Shown: positions 21,781 to 32,609 of the stretch, in pieces
Layout: each line of letters starts with the position of its first letter
How positions within the stretch are numbered: position 1 is the stretch's first letter
Assembly: GCA_003427395.1 (NCBI GenBank)
Contig: BFEA01000053.1
Location: 3,978,578 to 4,020,178 of the forward strand
Direction of reading: 5' to 3'
From: Chara braunii
Taxonomy: Eukaryota; Streptophyta; Charophyceae; Charales; Characeae
DNA: 41,601 nucleotides
Made by a program: the position numbers and the translations under genes
Notes under the pieces: generated by a model
Told to the model about the DNA's origin: nothing
What the model saw: the letters and a program-made list of their open reading frames with translations, nothing else
The model's database searches: none

Positions 21781-22102
21781 CAAGGAGCTCATCCAACTGC
21801 TTGTGCAACTCTTCTAACTCCCTAGGGAGCATCCTGTAAACTGCTCCCTTAGGAGTCCTACTGCCAGATACTATCTCTATTCTGTGTTGGATCGGTCGCG
21901 GCACTACTCATGTCGGTGGCTCTGTTAAGTCTTTAAACTCTTCCAGCACCTTGCCGATGGTTGCATCTATGGGTTCCTCTGCTTTAGGCTTAGTGACAGG
22001 TCTAATGTAAGCTACAAAGGCCTGATCCTCTTATTGCTCATTTCTCATTAGTCGAGCAAACGAGGGAGCACTGAGACAGCAATATGCCAGTGAGTTATCC
22101 AC

Positions 22103-22510
22103 TCATGACACATGGAACAAACGGGCCATCTTAACCTCGCTTGACAGACTAGGGAGCGTACACTCATGCTCTCTCAAATGAAGTGTAACCCCTGCTGCCT
22201 CTCCCCGGTCCATGCCTAGGACTACATCAAAAGGAAGGTCATCCTGTATGACGAGAGTCAGGGAATGAAGAACTTTTTCCACCTTCCCATCTTTCTCTAA
22301 CCGGAAATACGTCTGGACTCCCTCTACGTAGTCCTCAACACGCATAGTGTGGTTGTCTGCGAGGACACTAACTATAGGGTCTTCCAACTTCTGGACTTTT
22401 AACCCTAGCCTCAGCTTCTTCAGCGCTCTATGGCTAATATAACTACGAGTAGCCCCTCTCTACTTCTGAAAACCTCTACGTCAACTAACACCAGTTGTCC
22501 TTTACTATCT
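22103..22510 (-). pseudogene. Gypsy A protease (degenerate)
   Basis: GATRSYISHRALKK (about 22420-22455), preceded by LVLVDVEVF, and the second-half motif DVVLGMD at about 22205-22230 identify the retroviral-type aspartic protease. The expected D-S/T-G active-site triad cannot be read because a frame change falls at that point. Upstream of RT in the coding direction, as in other gypsy elements. Confidence 0.7.
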
Positions 22511-22739
22511 TTCTTCATTTTGACTCAGGCTGGCATCCTCTCATTCAACTCTTTTGCCACGCCAGTGAGGGAAGTGCCTAGAGAGACGTTAACACAAGCA
22601 GTCTCTGGACAACTAACTAGGCACGGGCCTTCAACCTCTATCGAAGGCTCATGTGGTGTGGGAGTTTCCGGTACGAGCGCGCTCGCTTCCCTACATGGCC
22701 TAGTAGTAGGGGCAGTTGCAACCCCTACCGACGACTGCA

Positions 22740-24760
22740 TTTTGACTCCTGGGCAGCCCATCGGGCATGTCTATACTTAGGACAATATTTAATAATATCG
22801 GCAGGGTCACCACAATAAATGCACTGCCCTTGCTCCATACGCTGCTGCCACACTATCTAGTCCAGGCCCAGATCTTCCCATGGCCGGCCTTGTGGCCAGC
22901 CTGGGTACCAACCTCCTTGCCTTTGAGGTGACCTTCCACCTCTACGCTGCGGTGACCGACTGGGTCCTGAGCGATTCGGCCTTGACCCCTACCTCCCACT
23001 TGACGGTTCCCTTGACCGCCAACCCCCTGTGCACATGGACCTCGACCACCCATGGCCCGGCCCACTTGGCCCTGGCCTCCTCTACCTTGCAGCCTCCCTC
23101 CAACTGCGACAGCAGCATAGGTCCTCCCCTGGCCTACACTATTTTCCTCCTCCTCAAGCCCCCACTCAATCTGACTATATGGGACTTCGGCTGTACCACC
23201 TTCATCTAATGTAAGGATCATACGATCCTTGGCCCTAACTTGGCCAGAAATGGTACGACCTTTTCACTTTTTGCCCCTATCTAAGTCCTTATGCTAGAAA
23301 GTGAAAACTGGCATAGACTTTACCTTGAACAAGACCACTTCTCTACTCAACGCATCGTACGTTATGTTTGCCTATTGGGTCTTGTCAAAGAAATGCCCTC
23401 GCAACGGCTCCGGCATGGCACGATAAAATAAGTGGACCAACTGGGTCTCAGTGACCCCGTGGTCTAGGACGGATACCAAGTCGTCCATGACAACTTTCAG
23501 TGCTCGCGCACTCCTCCACTGTCCCGAGTGGATGGTTGGGAGCTTGTCAGAGGCCCTGACGCCCATTGTGACGTCAACGAACCTCTCACACAGGAGTTGG
23601 AGGAAAGTGGAGAGAGGGGTGAGCCTAGAATACGCAATCATATTATGCTCGCAATCAGCAGCGCGCACAAGGGACCTGGCGAAGCTGGCCGCTTCGTCTT
23701 TCAGTGCGTGGAAGGCTACGAGGACTTATTCCTCGGGGGTAATATGTTGTAAATAAACATATGTATTAATGCTAGCCTCCTAATTATCGAAACTATCATC
23801 CTTTTTCCCGCTATATGCGTCAAGAAATTTGAGCTTCACAGGCTCTTTGTGGGGACACGACGCGGCCTCTGCTGTGGCCACCAGTTTGGCTCCCTCAATG
23901 GCGCAGTCATAAAACTTCTTTGCACCTTCCTTCATTTTTTTGACTTCGGTCACGACGTGGATTACCATGTCACACGCAAACTCTCAGAACCCTGACTGGA
24001 TGGCATGACGGGTCACATCTTGACCCTTGTTGGCCTGATGCTCCTCAAGCCAGGCCTCGCTCAGAACCTCAAGTTACACCAGGATCTTATCTAACTTCGC
24101 GGCGGTCTCTGCTTGTGCCTGAACCTCTTGTCTACGTGCCCGGACTCTCTCCACCTCTCTAGCCATCCGGCTGGGCTTCCTCCCTCCTTCTCTTCTTCTC
24201 CCTCGCCAGACGCAACTTCCACTCCAACTTCTTTTCATTTTCTGCTGGCTAGCGATCCAGGGGGTCCTCCATCGCTTCCAATTACCTGGCAAATGCTTCT
24301 CTCTCCTCCAGAGGCACGTACAACAGTGCCTCCTCATTCTCTCCCAACGATAAGTTAGCTACCCACTCGCTAATTGTCTTCTCCATCCATGCATCTTCTC
24401 CCTCCGTGCCACTGCTTTCTCCTCGTTCTTCCCTACGTCTCCTATCGAGGGGTACTTTTTCTACCTCTTCCTCTTCTGCTGCTTCTTCTTCAGCAGCCTT
24501 CCTCTTCTCTTCCTCCCCCTTCTAAAATCTCATTATCTCTTCTTCCAACTTCTTCCTCTTCGCCGACTGTTCTTCTGCGATCGCCTTTAACTTCGCTTGT
24601 TTGAGGAACTCCTTCTTCTCCTTCATCTCCTTTTCTCTCTTTCAGAACGGCGACGGTACACTCCTTTTGGGCCTGGGTGTAAGGGGTAGTGCTCTTCCCT
24701 CCACGGGTGTCAACCATGGTGTTAGGTGTACAACCAGACAACGGTTCCACTCCTCCCCAC
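22740..24760 (-). pseudogene. Gypsy A gag (capsid and nucleocapsid)
   Basis: Starts at MVDTRGGKSTTPYTQAQ (about 24715), followed by Glu/Lys-rich, probably coiled-coil segments (24300-24650), a capsid-like middle part (23372-23968) in which VLDHGVTETQLVHLFYRAM and PEPLRGHFFDKTQ resemble Ty3-type gag, a Gly/Arg/Gln-rich linker (22853-23221), and a knuckle-like CIYCGDPADIIKYC at about 22790-22830. The knuckle has Asp where the zinc-binding His should be. Several stops and frameshifts make the gene non-functional. Confidence 0.75.
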
Positions 24761-24922
24761 TTAGACTCTACACCCAGACTGACAAAACCTACTGAATCGG
24801 AGTTACAGAATCCAGATAGGATCCTGTCAACTAGGGTCTCTAGCCTAGACCTACTCTAAGGTTGTCACTACAGGACCTGTTGCTGATCAGGAGGCATTTA
24901 AGGAGATCCCCCGTAACTCCTC

Positions 24923-25165
24923 NTGTGGACGACCTCTACCTCCTGTTCTAAGCACATCTTCACCTACGATGCCGTCAATGTCATACCTTGCATCCATGTC
25001 CGGAGGGATCATGGATATTCTAGATGGGAACTGTTGACTTGTGACACACGACAACAACTTCGATGCATGAAATACAGGGTAGGTGTGGAGACGTGCTGGG
25101 ATCTCTACTATGTCTGTCTCTTATACACATCTAGATGTGTATAAGAGACAGCCCCGTAACTCCTC
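24923..25165. other. Chimeric assembly insert (mate-pair artefact)
   Basis: CCCCGTAACTCCTC occurs at 24909-24922, right before an n, and again at 25152-25165 right after an adapter. Between them are about 190 bases of gypsy chromodomain sequence in plus orientation (like 27497-27690 but not identical) and the adapter. Natural sequence probably runs directly from 24922 to 25166. Not a biological insertion. Confidence 0.9.
25114..25151. other. Nextera mate-pair junction adapter (Tn5 mosaic ends)
   Basis: CTGTCTCTTATACACATCT immediately followed by its reverse complement AGATGTGTATAAGAGACAG, 38 bases. This is the synthetic Tn5 mosaic-end pair left at circularised mate-pair junctions, not a genomic inverted repeat. 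Confidence 0.97.
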
Positions 25166-26206
25166 AGGAATTCCTTAACGTCGCAGACAAGACGACGTGA
25201 TCAGCAGTTCCTCTCAAGACTTAGATGGCCTGCTGTGCAGCCCACAACTCGGATTTTGGGCCTACCGTGCTACACCGAGCAGCCCGCCGGTCAGTACCGG
25301 TCCTTGGGAGGGTTCATGTCCTCCGGGACAGTCGAGTGGTCAGACACAGTCTTTAGCCCTACTTAGCCCGTCTGGGTTTGGTCAACAACGCCCTATCGTT
25401 CATCCACAAAGTCCTATCACCTGGACAAAAGAGACTCGATGCAGAAAGAAGAGACAGATAGACTTGACTCGGCAACTACCACAGGGTGTGTGCACATCCA
25501 TAGGGCGAGGGGATAGGCTGAAGGCTTGGCGAGATTATACCGGCCCCAACTTGATCAAAGTCGTGGTCAACAGTCTTGGTCAACGCCTTGGTCAACGCCT
25601 TGGTCAACTCCTGGTCAAGGCCGCAGTCAACCCCCGGTCAACTCCCGATCAACTCCGGTCAACTCCGGTCAACGCCCGGTCAACTCCTCCGGTCATCTCC
25701 GGCTATGGCGGCCGGCTTCTCCTTCGTCGCCACCCTTCTCCTTCCTTCTCTCTGCCTCGCCTCCTTCTTCTTCACCACGGATATCCTATCTCTTTTCTTT
25801 TGTTTTTTTTTTCGTTCGTCTCTCCCTTCACCTCCTCGGCTATGGCTTCCTTCACTCTTCTCTGTCCTCTCTTTCACCCCCTTCGTTACTCTGTGGTGGA
25901 GCTCTGCGGCTATGGCCGCCTCTTCACTTCGTGGGACTGCACGACACTCGTCACAAGTACATGACAACCAAACTTGNNNNNNNNNNNNNNNNNNNNNNNN
26001 NNNNNNNNNNNNNNNNNNNNNNNNNNNNNNNNNNNNNNNNNNNNNNNNNNNNNNNNNNNNNNNNNNNNNNNNNNNNNNNNNNNNNNNNNNNNNNNNNNNN
26101 NNNNNNNNNNNNNNNNNNNNNNNNNNNNNNNNNNNNNNNNNNNNNNNNNNNNNNNNNNNNNNNNNNNNNNNNNNNNNNNNNNNNNNNNNNNNNNNNNNNN
26201 NNNNNN

Positions 26207-26283
<77 letters not shown>

Positions 26284-26395
26284 GGTCTTCTTTGCAGGTC
26301 CGCTATGGCGGACTTCTTCTCCGATGACGACTTAGGCTATGGCGCATAGCTCTCCCTGCAGCACACGACGGACGCGCGTGGAATAGCGGGTGCCA
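25166..26395. other. Element A leader: GGTCAA repeats, gap and (CT)n
   Basis: This lies between gag and the primer-binding site. Holds about nine GGTCAA motifs at 25560-25690 (TTGACC on the coding strand), a 230-N gap at 25977-26206 and (CT)n at 26207-26276. The gap is adjacent to simple sequence, so its size is uncertain. A 255-residue plus-strand frame at 25197-25964 is antisense to the element and probably fortuitous. Confidence 0.6.
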
Positions 26396-26407
26396 GCTCG
26401 GATACCA
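26396..26407 (-). promoter_or_regulatory. Primer-binding site (tRNA-iMet type)
   Basis: TGGTATCCGAGC on the minus strand, one base after the LTR end at 26409. It differs by one base from TGGTATCAGAGC, the complement of the initiator tRNA-Met 3' end used by many plant LTR elements. Its place shows that the LTR at 26409-27314 is the 5' LTR of element A. Confidence 0.75.
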
Positions 26408-26408
26408 A

Positions 26409-27314
26409 TGCCATCAGACTCGCTTTCATTCACACTTCACATGCATGTAAACCCGTTGTGCACCAAACTGGCGACGAGCACCCACTCAAACTCAGAGATA
26501 TAGCAAAGAAGAACACAGTTCAGATACAACTCTCTTCAGATGGCTATGGCGACTCGACGCATATACAAGTCCTTGTTCGTCACTCACGCGTCACTGCTTA
26601 TTACACACAGGATCACCTGAGATATCCCACACACATACACGGCACACTCACACACTCACACACTGCACTCTACCTACAGCTATGACGACTATGGTCGCGG
26701 CTAACCTATCGTTATGGCTAAGCTCCTTCTCTCTCGCCCACTTCGTCCTCGAGCTTACTGCAGCCCACCTCGCACAAGTCGTTGTGGCAGCGCTTTCGCA
26801 TGGCTCATGCAGGAATGAATGAATGGCAGGTCGTTGCCCTTTGATTTATACTTCTTTAGTTCGTTGGTCAGGCCCTTTCCCATGCCCGTAGTGCACACAG
26901 TCCCATGCGGTACTTGCTTGACTGGACTAGGACTGACTGGGATTGGGACTCCTGACTCAGCACGGGTAGACTCCACCACTTGCCCACTTGCCTCAGCCTA
27001 AACGTGAGCAACTTCGAAAGGCCACTACTAGGACCTTCCGGAAGTTTGGGTCCTCGCCTTTCGAAGACTGTAGCAGCTATGACCTTGACCCTTCGGAAGT
27101 TTTACAGCTACGACTTCTTAAACTCCCTAAAACTTCTACTCGACAGGTCTACAAATCGAACCCTTGCTACTTATGGATCCTACGACAGTCTACCAACTGT
27201 TACAAATACAAAGGTCACGGGTTCAACCCTCGAGGTCGACACAAATACTGTACACACTAGGGATCGAGCCCTGGGATCTGCATCGGCTACTGCGAACAGG
27301 TGAATACCGCTTCA
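26409..27314 (-). repeat. LTR shared by gypsy A (5') and gypsy B (3')
   Basis: About 906 bases, TGAAGCGG... to ...GATGGCA on the minus strand. On one side it is followed by the element A primer-binding site, and on the other it directly follows the polypurine tract (27315-27322) and chromodomain end of copy B. It therefore serves as 5' LTR of A and 3' LTR of B. TATA box at 26844-26850. No 5-base target duplication of A is expected at this side. Confidence 0.85.
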
Positions 27315-27352
27315 CTCCCACCGGCCTAAATTCGAAGTCCTCCGAGAATAGC

Positions 27353-28610
27353 TCAGTCCAAGGCAGGACCTTTACCTTTCCTATCTGTCTCGTAGGCTTT
27401 AACTATGTAGGGAGCCGTTTCTAGAAGTTTTTTTCTAGTAAACCAGTGGTCGTCCTCTGGCTCCNGATAAGCAAATCGGACCTTATANTGTTTGTGTGGA
27501 CGACCTCTACCTCCTGTTCTAAGCACATCTTCACCTACGATGCCGTCAATGTTGTACCTTCCGTCCATGTCTGGAGGGATCATGGACCTTCTGGATGGAA
27601 ACTGCTGACTTGTGACACACGACAACAACTTCGATGCATGAAATACAGGGTAGGTGTGGAGACGTGCTGGGATCTCTACTATGTAGGACGGCCCATCCTC
27701 TCTGCCCTTAACTTCTAGAACTGGCCACGGTCTTCTATACGCGGGCAGTAACTTCTGCGAGATGTTTTCCTCAGGAGCAAACTCTTTGGACTTGACCCAG
27801 ACTAAGTCGCCTACTTGGAACTGCGATGGGTGACGGTGCTTGTTGGCTTGTTTTATCATTGTATGTTGGGCCTTCTTGAGGTTCTCAACAACTGTAGCTA
27901 GCTCTCTTTCGTGTTGTATCGCGAACTCCCTAGTACCGGGCGGTAGCCTGTGAATCTAATCCTGATTAAGTCCTTCAAACGGTCTGCGCGGTCTAAGGGA
28001 CTGGTACGACTCGTTGGGAGTGCGACAGGTGGACAAGTGCACACTGTTGTTATACGCACTGGCTACCTTGGGAAACATCTCGTCTCAATTGACTTGGTCT
28101 GGTCTTAGTGCACATGCACAAAACTTGTTGCAGGATCTTGTTCATCTGCTCAATCTGACCGTTAGTCTCTGGATGGCGGCCAGGCGACATCAACAACTTG
28201 GATTCATAGACTTTCATCAGTTCCTGCCAATTTTGGCTAGTAAAACGGGTATCTCTATCACTAACAATGGACAATGAGACTCCATGTTCACCAACCCAAA
28301 AATCAAGAAACTTCTTAGTAACTAGCTCGGTGCGTGCCTCTGCAGGCAAAGGAACAGAAACAACAAATTTGCTAAATGTATCAACTATAACCATGACTTG
28401 GCTCTTGCCGTGCCTACTCTTGACGCCGGCGTCCATAAAGTCAATGGACACTGAATCTCCTAGCTGATCAGGAATAGGCAAGGGTCTAAGAAGACCTAGA
28501 GGGGCACAGGTAGTGGTCTTATTTCTTTGGCAAACTTTATAACTGCGGACATACTCTATGCAGTCGTTCTTCATTCGTGGCCACGTATATGCATGCATCA
28601 GGTTGGCCAA
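27353..28610 (-). pseudogene. Gypsy B integrase and chromodomain
   Basis: Better preserved than A. Open pieces at 28050-28610 and 27353-27859. The DDE core shows the first Asp in SIDFMDAG, the second in SIVSDRDTRF and the Glu in PETNGQIEQ, so the triad is intact. The downstream GPF/Y-type YRRPWPV and chromodomain YNIDGIVGE...YKVRF are present, followed by a basic tail ending in KGKGPALD. Undetermined bases at 27465 and 27488 fall in the chromodomain. Frame breaks at 27860-28050 (stop and frameshift) disable it. Confidence 0.85.
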
Positions 28611-29320
28611 AGTCTTTTGCCAACCGAAATGTCCCTCTATGTCGTGTCATCCCCCTGAGATCAAACTGCGGATCCCCTAACTCTTAGGAACGCACAGGCG
28701 GTCTACTACATTAGTCTTCTCAAACAATAGTCCCTCTGTAGTGCGGTAGTCTGGTTCGGTCTTTGGGGCCTCCTTAACTCTCCTGAGGCGGTCACTATAG
28801 ATAAGGTCTTGCACATACGCCTGTCTAACTTTCTCCTGCAGGTCACTCTCTATGTCAATAGTGAACGTTAGCTCCAAAGTAGTTTGATCTCCTACTTAGA
28901 GCACTGGCCATCCGCAACTACATTGTACTTGCCTTTGACAGGCTTGAGCTCAAAGCCGTTCTGGTCTATCTCAGTGGCCCACCTAGTCAACTTAGGTGTC
29001 ATTTTGGCCTCTGTCTTCAGCCACCTCCGAGTCTCGTGGTGTGAATACACTTTGAAGTGCCTCTCAAGCAGGTAATGCTTCCAGTGCTTTAAGGCCTGCC
29101 TAAGAGCGTAGAGTTTCCTCTCGTACGTCGAGGTAGCGACCTTCTCTGAGGGCGTCCTCGCTGACATGAACTCTACGGATCTATAGCCATTGTCGTCGTT
29201 CTGCTGTAACACGGCGCCTATACCATACTGATTGGCGTCCATGGTGACGACAAATGGCAAGGACGGATCTGCTACTTTGAGGACAGGGTACTCTATCAAT
29301 GCGCGCTTGAACTTCTTTAG
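28611..29320 (-). pseudogene. Gypsy B RNase H and integrase N-terminus, truncated
   Basis: RNase H residues TMDANQYG, then YERKLYALRQ (the first Glu region is shortened by a 6-base deletion relative to A) and VYSHHETRRW, where His replaces the catalytic Asp. Then VVADGQCSK where A has VVADALSR, with a frame break. Integrase upstream part at 28677-28877. Homology to A (20600-21040) stops abruptly at 29320, where the inverted-repeat element begins. RT, protease and gag of B are absent. Confidence 0.8.
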
Positions 29321-29324
29321 CATT

Positions 29325-29760
29325 GTCGAGCGCATCGGTCCGGCACCGCACAGTGCAGCGCGGGACCCTCCCGGCCGTGTCACGCAGGAGTTGGTCTTAA
29401 TCCTCACCCCAAACACATAATGGAGTTTCTGCAAGCCGCTCCGGCCGAGTGCGCCATCCATACCTCTCGCGAGCCCCTACGACAGGATAGGGCCTACACG
29501 AGGCACGACTTACCTCCACCTTACAGGAGTTGTCACCTCCCTTCGGTGGGTGTATCCCCACCGAGCTACCAGTCCACAGTACGAAAGTTAATCAGCTGCA
29601 ATCGCTGAGGTGGATCAGCCGAGGGCGTTTGTCGTTCGCTGTAGCATAGGGGGTACGCGTGGTACTACGCCTCTATCGCGCTCATACGTGAACCGACATA
29701 TTGGGGGCCTGAGGTCCCAAGCGCGACTCGTCGCTGGTCGACTAGGACGCATCCCACACT
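29325..29760. repeat. Partial extra copy of the inverted-repeat arm
   Basis: Begins TTGTCGAGCGCATCGG and runs parallel to 29881-30270: both contain GTGTCACGCAGGAG, CTACGACAGG, ACCTCCACC, GAGCTAC, AGCCGAGGGC and GTAGCATAGG in the same order. It abuts the cut end of gypsy B at 29320. Probably a fragment of a second element of the same family. Confidence 0.7.
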
Positions 29761-29880
29761 CCACACGCACACCACTATAAAGAACATAAAAAATAGAAAC
29801 CCACATATACTTACACACATATACATAAGGACACTAGACAAACAACGCGACAACACTCCTAGTCCCTTAGTGACTGTCCC

Positions 29881-31360
29881 GTTGTCGCGCGCGGCGGTCC
29901 CACACCCAGACGAAGAGTAAATTTTGTGTAGGACCTCACGGTCGTGTCACGCAGGAGTTTCGTTTGTCACTTTACGCAATACCAACTCCGACCGTGTGCG
30001 CATGCTATACCTCTCACGACTCCCTACGACAGGTTAAGGATCCCGCGAGGTACAACATACCTCCACCTGCGGGAGCTGTCACCATCCCTTGAGTGGGCGT
30101 ATCCCTGCTGAGCTACTGACCCACGTGCGAAGGTTTTTACATGCAATCGCAGAGGTAGGCCAGCCGAGGGCATTTTTCTCGATCGCCGTAGCATAGGCAT
30201 ACGCGCCGTAAAACGCCTTAAGACTGACCCGTATGTCGAGCCCCGAGGTGCTTACTCTCAGGACCGACTATGTAATCAGGTCGACTTCTCAGACAGTGTT
30301 CCACGCTTAACTAACAATGATAATGACTCTATGTCCCCTTTGTTGACCTTGTGAAAATGCCAGAGTCAAACCCTTAGTAATCTCTCATTCTTCTCAAAAA
30401 GAAGTCCCAGACAAAATGACTTCCTAGGTACCGACTGGCCTACGATCCCATTCACAAGTATATATATATATATGTATGTAAATCAGGGGAGGTGACTGAG
30501 CGGTGGACCTCACTTTCACAATTGTCGTATCCCTTTGCCCGAATATCTCAGACGATCCCAAATTCAGAAGACAGCACAAACGTGCAACACCTGTGCAGAT
30601 GCAAGGCATCACATACACACATACAGATGCAGACACAAAAATGCGTTACAAGCGTCAACCTTTAATCCATTCATAGCATGTCACTCACGCCCCAAACCCT
30701 TGAAAACAACATTCCTTCCTAACCCTGACTCCCTTTACCCCAGCCCCACACATTTCGAAGACTCCTGAGTGTGATTTGGACAATTTAGGCATAGATACAG
30801 GGGGAAGATCTATATGTTCCCTTCTTAGGTTTTTTCTTAGGTGTGGGTGTCAAGCCATGGTGGAAGTTGAGTCGGAGTTCTACCGACCTGTTATCCAGAG
30901 ATAACAGAATTGTTGTTCTTACGGATTCCCCCCATAAGATCTCCGAAGTGTCGAAACCTGTAGACACAACACAGTCCAAGAAAAACTTAACATCTCTCTT
31001 CCTAACTGAGATCTAGAAAGTTTCCTTCTAGACTCTGTGTCTTTTGTCTGACTTTTATCCTTAACTAATTGTTTGGGCTATTGCCCTTTCGCTTCAGGTA
31101 GTGAATAATAATTCACTTCCCCTTTTACTGTCGTACTAAATCCCTACATTCTCCTCACTATCTCATTCCTATCCTTTTCTGGATTATCCTGTCTGAGTTC
31201 CCTTCCTTCTCCCAACACACATGAACACATCATCAATCCAACTTGTGGAAAGAATCTCATGAAAAGGAATCAGACAAATGAATAGTCTCTCTCTGAGGTA
31301 AGATCTCACTTATCCCCTCTCATTAGAATCAGAGATAGTTAGTTAGGACTGAACAATGCA
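29881..31360. repeat. Left inverted-repeat arm
   Basis: Imperfect reverse complement of 32610-34114, with many small indels and substitutions, so the arms have diverged. Contains a tRNA-like segment at 30485-30550. Short open frames in the arm have no recognisable motif. Confidence 0.8.
30485..30550 (+). other. tRNA-like segment in left arm
   Basis: GGGGAGGTGACTGAGCGGTGG resembles the D-arm/A-box of Ser or Leu type tRNAs, and TTGCCCGAATATC about 50 bases later resembles a B-box. The right arm has the inverted counterpart (33442-33506, minus strand) with GTTCGAATATCCC. A pol III internal promoter or tRNA-derived module is possible; it is not a complete tRNA. Confidence 0.35.
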
Positions 31361-31639
31361 GATTGTGGAGAAAGTTAGAGGTGGTATGGCAGACCATTCA
31401 GGATATATCCACTTGTTACTGGAACTTGTTTGACAAAGGCAAATCGTGTGGGTCTTAGCCCTTCTGAGCCAAAGCACACTTAGCGGTAGGCTTATCCTAT
31501 GGCTAGTCACTGATAAGGCAGGTATCCCTGAAACCTCACTGCTCTTATATCAGATTAGTCACTGATAAGATAAGATTCCCTTGCTACTCTTATCACTGAC
31601 CTACCTGCATGATCTTAAAGGCTTCCGGACGGTCTAGGA

Positions 31640-32545
31640 CTTAGAGTGGGCGTCAAGGATAATGATAAGAACTAGGTGATAAGAGTGAGCGAGGCACCAG
31701 GAAGCCTGCCTTATCACCATAATGATAAGAACTAGGTGATCAGAGTGAGCGAGACTCCGAGAAGCCTGTCTTATTACAATAATAATAAGAACTATGTGAT
31801 AAGAGTGAGCGAGGCTCCGAGAAGCCTGCTTTATCACCATAATGATAAGAACTAGGTGATAAGAGTGAGCGAGGTTCCGAGAAACCTGCCTTATCACCAC
31901 AATGATAAGAACTAGGTGATAAGAGTGAGCGAGACTCCGAGCCTGCCTTATCACCATGATGATAAGAACTAGGTGATAAGAGTGAGCGAGACTCCGAGAA
32001 GTCTGCCTTATCACCATAATGATAAAAACTAGGTAATAAGAGTGAGAGAGGCTCCGAGAAGCCTGCCTTATCACCATAATGATAAGAACTAGGTGATAAG
32101 TGTGAGTGAGGCTCCGAGAAGCCTGCCTTATCACCACGACAATTTGATAATGTGGTAAGAGTGAGCGAGGCTCCGAAAAGTCTGCCTTACCACTATAATA
32201 ACAAAGAACAGGTGCGAGAAGTCTGTCTTATCACCACGATAATTTGATAATGTGGTAAGAGTAAGCGAGGCTCCGAAAAGTCTGCCTTATCACTATTATA
32301 ACAAAGAACAGGTGATAAGAGTAAGCGAGGCTCCGAGAAACCTGCCTTATCACCACAACGAAAATTATCAATGTGGTAAGAGGAGCGAGACTCTGAGAAA
32401 TTTGCCTTACCACTTTGGTAACAATGATCAATATGGTAAGAGGAGCGAGGCTCCAAGAAGCCTGCCTTACCACTATGGTAACAATGATCAATATGGTAAG
32501 AGGAGCAAGGCTCCGAGATTCCTGCCTTACCACTATTTGCCCCAA
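31640..32545. repeat. Tandem array of ~57-60-bp hairpin units
   Basis: About 15 units. Typical unit: AATGATAAGAACTA then GGTGATAAG, AGTGAGCGA, GGCTCCGAGAAGCC, TGC, CTTATCACC. GGTGATAAG and CTTATCACC pair, and GGCT pairs with AGCC, so each unit is a stem-loop. From 32140 on, many units have GTGGTAAG with CTTACCAC instead, a paired change that keeps the stem. Continuous open frames here only reflect the 60-base period. Confidence 0.9.
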
Positions 32546-32609
32546 GAGCAAGACACTAACAAGGGATGAGTATATCCTGATTGGTCTACCAACGAATATC
32601 TGCTTCCAT

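Noticed and set aside
25114-25151. Natural transposon inverted repeat with target duplication
   Set aside because: The sequence is exactly the synthetic Tn5 mosaic-end pair, so it is a library junction.
25197-25964. 255-residue plus-strand open frame as a gene
   Set aside because: It is antisense to the element A leader, of low complexity, contains the GGTCAA repeat and shows no known domain.
28214-28220. TCATCAG (CTGATGA on minus) here and at 19924-19930, 12069-12075 and 38625-38631
   Set aside because: Each lies inside integrase, PLE1 or PLE2 coding sequence and lacks the GAAA box and stems at hammerhead spacing.
31640-32545. CRISPR-like array of regularly spaced repeats
   Set aside because: There are no unique spacers, unit and intervening sequence are both repeated, and the context is eukaryotic.
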